Shown: in pieces, positions 6,045 through 8,646 of the stretch
Layout of the letters: each line of letters begins with the position of its first letter
Position numbering within the stretch: position 1 is the stretch's first letter
Assembly: GCA_021806765.1 (NCBI GenBank)
Contig: JAJZQR010000219.1
Span: 1-8,646, forward strand
Direction of reading: 5' to 3'
Source of the DNA: Chloroflexota bacterium
GTDB lineage: Bacteria; Chloroflexota; UBA6077
Length of the DNA: 8,646 nt
Made by a program: the position numbers and the translations under genes
Notes under the pieces: model-generated
What the model was told of the DNA's origin: nothing
The model's database searches: none
What the model saw: the letters and a program-made list of their open reading frames with translations, nothing else

Positions 6045-7076
6045 CTAGTAGAACAGCTCGGCCAGCTTGAACAACTCGATGTCCACCGTCTTGGTTCGAC
6101 CGACGGCGTCGGCGATCTTTACGGGGACGATCTTGTTCCCCTTGAGGGCGGGCATGTAGCCGAACTTGCCCTCCTTGATCAGTTCCACGGCTCCCACGCC
6201 GAAGCGGGTTCCGTTGACCCGGTCGGTCACCGATGGGGACCCGCCTCGCTGCAGGTGTCCCAGCACCGTGACCCTGCTCTCGAAGCCGGTCTCCTTCTCG
6301 ATTCGGGTAGCCAGCAGTTCACCCACGCCCCGCCTGTCCAGCCGGACGTGTCCAAAGGCATCCACCTCGTGCACGGCTTCCTTGGCGGCCAACCCGGGCA
6401 TCTCGACACCTTCAGCCACGACGATGATGCTGAAGTCCTTGCCCACTGCCCGGCGCCGCTCCAGGTGCCGGCAGACCCGCGCTATGTCGGTAGGCACTTC
6501 GGGGATCAGGATGAGGTCGGCGCCTCCTGCCAGACCTCCCTCTACGGCCACCCAGCCGGCGTCCCGTCCCATTACCTCCACCACCAGGACCCTATGGTGG
6601 GCGCTGGCCGTGGTGTGGAGCCGGTCCAGCGCCTCCATGACGACCTGGACTGCCGAGTCGAAGCCGATGCAGTAATCGGTCTCCGACAGGTCGTTATCCA
6701 TAGTCTTGGGCACACCAACCACCTTCACACCGCGATCGAAGAGCCCCCTGGCTACACTGAGGGTATCGTCTCCTCCGATGGCGACCAGGGCGTCGATCTC
6801 GTACCTCTTCAGGTTGGCGACCACCTCCTCCATGTGCTCTTCTTTCTTGAGGGGGTTAGTTCGAGAGGTACCGAGGATGGTGCCGCCCAGGTGCAGGATG
6901 CCGGATACGCTCTTGCGGGTCAGTTCCTCTATCTGTCCCTCGCCCAGCAGTCCGGCCCAGCCATTCTTCACTCCCAGCACAGTCCAGTCCTGTGCAAAGC
7001 AACTCCTCGCGACAGCCCGAATGGCGGCGTTCAGACCAGGGCAGTCTCCACCGCCAGTGAGAACAGCGACTCTCAA
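6045..7076 (-). CDS. pfkA: 6-phosphofructokinase, residues of the PPi-dependent type
   Basis: 343 residues of the PFKA family. Motifs in order: GGGDCPGLNAAIRAV (8-22), the phosphoryl-donor loop IGGDDTLSVA (100-109), PKTMDND (123-129, Asp127 the catalytic base), MGRDAGW (169-175), AEG (221-223) and GHLQRGGSP (273-281). ATP-dependent enzymes such as E. coli PfkA carry Gly at 104 and 124; here these are Asp104 and Lys124, the pair known to mark PPi-dependent phosphofructokinases. I therefore expect reversible phosphorylation of fructose 6-phosphate with pyrophosphate, serving both glycolysis and gluconeogenesis. Donor use is inference from these residues. The start is TTG at 7076, nine bases after AGGAGGAG (7093-7086), and matches the family N-terminus. 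The gene follows accA by 254 bases, the Bacillota order, but has its own promoter candidate and its own terminator. Confidence 0.93.
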   Translation of the reverse strand: MRVAVLTGGGDCPGLNAAIRAVARSCFAQDWTVLGVKNGWAGLLGEGQIEELTRKSVSGILHLGGTILGTSRTNPLKKEEHMEEVVANLKRYEIDALVAIGGDDTLSVARGLFDRGVKVVGVPKTMDNDLSETDYCIGFDSAVQVVMEALDRLHTTASAHHRVLVVEVMGRDAGWVAVEGGLAGGADLILIPEVPTDIARVCRHLERRRAVGKDFSIIVVAEGVEMPGLAAKEAVHEVDAFGHVRLDRRGVGELLATRIEKETGFESRVTVLGHLQRGGSPSVTDRVNGTRFGVGAVELIKEGKFGYMPALKGNKIVPVKIADAVGRTKTVDIELFKLAELFY

Positions 7077-7166
7077 GGTTCGTTTCTCCTCCTAGAGATC
7101 CTCGTATACACGCTCCCATCGCCCGAGAGGCCAGACAACCTCTTCGATGCGACAGTATCTGCGATT

Positions 7167-7197
7167 ATTATACCCCGTTTGCCTGTGTAGCTGTCAG
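7167..7197 (-). promoter_or_regulatory. Probable pfkA promoter
   Basis: TATAAT at 7172-7167 on the minus strand is a perfect -10 hexamer about 90 bases before the TTG start. The best -35 is CTGACA at 7197-7192 (five of six consensus bases), with a 19-base spacer that is longer than ideal. The -35 lies inside the heptad repeat arm. The leader between the expected start of transcription (near 7160) and the ribosome site shows no strong structure that I can see. Confidence 0.55.
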
Positions 7198-7332
7198 CGA
7201 TCAGCGATCAGCTACCAGCAGCGAAGCGGGCAAACTCGGCCTAAACAGGGTTGAACAGTTTGTTGCTGAGACGGAGAGGATGGCAAGATGCCGCCGTCAA
7301 GGCTGAAAGCTGATGGCTGACGGCTGTCAGCT
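7189..7332. repeat. GCTGATC-type heptad arms flanking the accA-pfkA gap
   Basis: The left arm at 7189-7213 reads in 7-base units (GCTGTCA, GCGATCA, GCGATCA, then GCTACCA). The right arm at 7308-7332 has units such as AGCTGAT, GGCTGAC, GGCTGTC. The two arms are reverse complements at 21 of 25 positions, separated by 94 bases. The right arm overlaps the accA stop (TAG, 7333-7331) and contains its own small hairpin, GCTGAC (7316-7321) with GTCAGC (7326-7331) and a 4-base loop. The sequence between the arms (7214-7307) holds no gene or convincing signal that I can find. Confidence 0.8.
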
Positions 7333-8236
7333 AGCCGAACACCCCGATGCGGCGGAAGCGGGCCCAGCGATCCTCCAGCAGCTTCTCCACCTGGAGCCGC
7401 GACCCGGAGCCGTAGAGGCTCCTCAGTTCCCGGAGATAGCGCAGGAGGGCGCTATGCAGTTGGGCCGCCGCAGCTCCGTGATCCAGGTGGGCTCCTCCCG
7501 GTGGCTCGGGCAGCACTTCGTCGATGATGCCGAACTCCAGAAGGTCCTGAGCTGTGATTCTCATCGCCTCGGCGGCCCTGGGGGCCTGACCCGCGTCTTT
7601 CCACAGGATGGTGGCACAGCCCTCAGGGGACACCACCGAGTAGACCGCGTTATCCATCATCAGTACCCGATCGGTTACCCCGATGGCCAGGGCACCGCCG
7701 CTGCCTCCCTCACCGATCACCACCGAGATCGTTGGAGTCTGCAATCGCGACATTTCCAGAAGGTTGGTGGCTATGGCCTGAGCCTGGCCTCGTTCCTCCG
7801 ACTGAACGCCCGGATCGGCGGCCGGCGTATCGATCAGGGTAATGACCGGCATCCCGAACCGTTCGGCCTGCTTCATCAGCCGCAGGGCCTTCCGGTATCC
7901 CTCGGGCTTCGGCATTCCGAAGTGCCTGGCCACGTTCTCCTTGGTATTCCGGCCCTTCTGGTGGCCGATTACCATGACCGTCTCCTCGCCCAGGTGGGCG
8001 AGACCTCCCACGATCGCCTGATCATCGCCATAGAGCCGGTCGCCCCTCAACTCCAGGAAATCCGAGAAGGCGAGCTTCACGTAATCCAGGGTGTGAGGAC
8101 GGTCGGTATGGCGGGCCAGGGCGAGTCGCGCCCAAGCCGAGACGGACTGTGACTCTCGCGCCGGCACGATCTCCGGTCTTGCCGGCTCCTTACCGTTGTG
8201 GAGTCCCTCCCAGTCGTCGTGAACGCTAGCTTCCAT
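7331..8236 (-). CDS. accA: Acetyl-CoA carboxylase carboxyltransferase, alpha subunit
   Basis: 301 residues. With AccD it transfers the carboxyl group from carboxybiotin to acetyl-CoA to make malonyl-CoA for fatty-acid synthesis. Family blocks: [12 protein letters not shown] (46-57), [16 protein letters not shown] (63-78), IGHQKGR (90-96), [16 protein letters not shown] (106-121), [12 protein letters not shown] (175-186, the oxyanion-hole glycines) and [17 protein letters not shown] (199-215). Two oddities: the helical N-terminal region before SAWARL is about 25 residues shorter than in Bacillus AccA and does not resemble it, and the usual TPGAYPG or TKGAYPG segment reads TPAADPG (137-143, Asp141). 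The start is ATG 8236, or GTG 8248 which adds four residues; an in-frame stop just upstream rules out a longer N-terminus. It overlaps accD by 11 bases, so translation is probably coupled. Confidence 0.93.
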   Translation of the reverse strand: MEASVHDDWEGLHNGKEPARPEIVPARESQSVSAWARLALARHTDRPHTLDYVKLAFSDFLELRGDRLYGDDQAIVGGLAHLGEETVMVIGHQKGRNTKENVARHFGMPKPEGYRKALRLMKQAERFGMPVITLIDTPAADPGVQSEERGQAQAIATNLLEMSRLQTPTISVVIGEGGSGGALAIGVTDRVLMMDNAVYSVVSPEGCATILWKDAGQAPRAAEAMRITAQDLLEFGIIDEVLPEPPGGAHLDHGAAAAQLHSALLRYLRELRSLYGSGSRLQVEKLLEDRWARFRRIGVFG

Positions 8237-8646
8237 ATGCAGCAGCACCCATGTACAGGCGGAGCAGCTTCCCGATGGTCGCTTTCAGCTCGCGCCTGTG
8301 GACTACCATGTCGATCATCCCGTGCTCCAACAGAAACTCCGCGGTTTGGAATCCGGGCGGGAGTTTCTGCTTGGTTATCTGCTCGATTACCCTCGATCCG
8401 GCAAAGCCTATCAGGGCTCCGGGTTCGGCTATGTTGATGTCGCCCAGGCTGGCAAAGCTAGCCGTGACGCCGCCTGTAGTAGGGTCCGTCAGCACCGAGA
8501 TGAAAGGGATCGAGGCCCTGGCCAGCCGTGCCAGAGCCGAGGAGGTCTTGGCCATCTGCATCAAGGAGAAGATGCCTTCGTGCATCCTCGCTCCGCCTGA
8601 GCAGCTGGAGATCACCACCGGTTGCCGGGAGGCCAGGCCCCGCTCC
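8226..8646 (-). CDS. accD: Acetyl-CoA carboxylase carboxyltransferase, beta subunit, 3' part
   Basis: The last 139 residues of AccD are visible; the 5' part, including the N-terminal zinc finger, lies outside the window. Recognisable blocks are [62 protein letters not shown] and [19 protein letters not shown], which cover the crotonase-like core that binds the acetyl-CoA/carboxybiotin site together with AccA. The reading frame is open to the window edge (first full codon at 8645-8643, Glu) and ends with TAG at 8228-8226 inside the start of accA. The match to the family is close and nothing in the visible part looks damaged. Confidence 0.95.
   Translation of the reverse strand, partial: ERGLASRQPVVISSCSGGARMHEGIFSLMQMAKTSSALARLARASIPFISVLTDPTTGGVTASFASLGDINIAEPGALIGFAGSRVIEQITKQKLPPGFQTAEFLLEHGMIDMVVHRRELKATIGKLLRLYMGAAAYGS

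Noticed and set aside
5901..7190. A 429-codon open frame on the plus strand across pfkA
   Set aside because: It is antisense to pfkA and also spans the terminator and promoters around it; the translation shows no known motif.
4873..7332. Heptad arrays considered as CRISPR arrays
   Set aside because: The units are 7 bases long with no spacers of regular length, and no cas gene is present.

Overview
The window reads as a piece of a GC-rich bacterial chromosome in which every gene I can support lies on the minus strand, so transcription runs from high to low coordinates. In that direction the genes are: accD (3' part only), accA, a pyrophosphate-type phosphofructokinase gene (pfkA family), cysE, a 66-codon DUF1858 gene, a glcD-type FAD oxidase, glcF, a second glcD-type oxidase, an fmdB-family zinc-ribbon gene, and the first nine codons of a probable carbon-nitrogen hydrolase. 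The accD-accA-pfkA order is well known from Bacillota. With the short Bacillus-like CysE, the DUF1858 protein and the CCG-domain iron-sulfur GlcF, it suggests an anaerobic or microaerobic Bacillota-like organism of high GC content. That placement is an inference with modest confidence.

Layout: (1) 8646-7331, accD/accA, overlapping by 11 bases, the two carboxyltransferase subunits of acetyl-CoA carboxylase; (2) 7330-7077, a 254-base gap with an inverted heptad repeat and a probable pfkA promoter; (3) 7076-6045, pfkA with the Asp104/Lys124 signature of PPi-dependent enzymes; (4) 6044-5857, a heptad array, an intrinsic terminator and an extended -10 promoter lying inside the terminator loop; (5) 5856-4932, cysE and the DUF1858 gene, 10 bases apart; (6) 4931-4756, the longest heptad hairpin and the glcD leader; (7) 4755-568, glcD-glcF-glcD, a 2-hydroxyacid oxidase module with no recognisable glcE; (8) 567-1, fmdB and the start of the hydrolase-like gene. 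No gene-free stretch exceeds 300 bases.

The strongest structure beyond the genes is a family of 7-base tandem arrays (GGACTGA, GTGATGA and GCTGATC-type words) at five gene ends. Four have an inverted second arm. In three cases the array itself supplies the TGA stop and last residues of the gene. Arrays are absent from the three tight gene junctions (accD/accA, cysE/DUF1858, glcF/glcD) and from the 64-base gap after fmdB. They resemble in kind the heptanucleotide STRR repeats known from filamentous cyanobacteria, but the gene content here does not look cyanobacterial.

Functionally the window joins fatty-acid precursor synthesis, a probably reversible PPi-linked glycolytic step, cysteine synthesis with a CxxC partner, and oxidation of glycolate, D-lactate or a similar hydroxyacid. 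Nothing here shows a defence system, a mobile element or an RNA gene.
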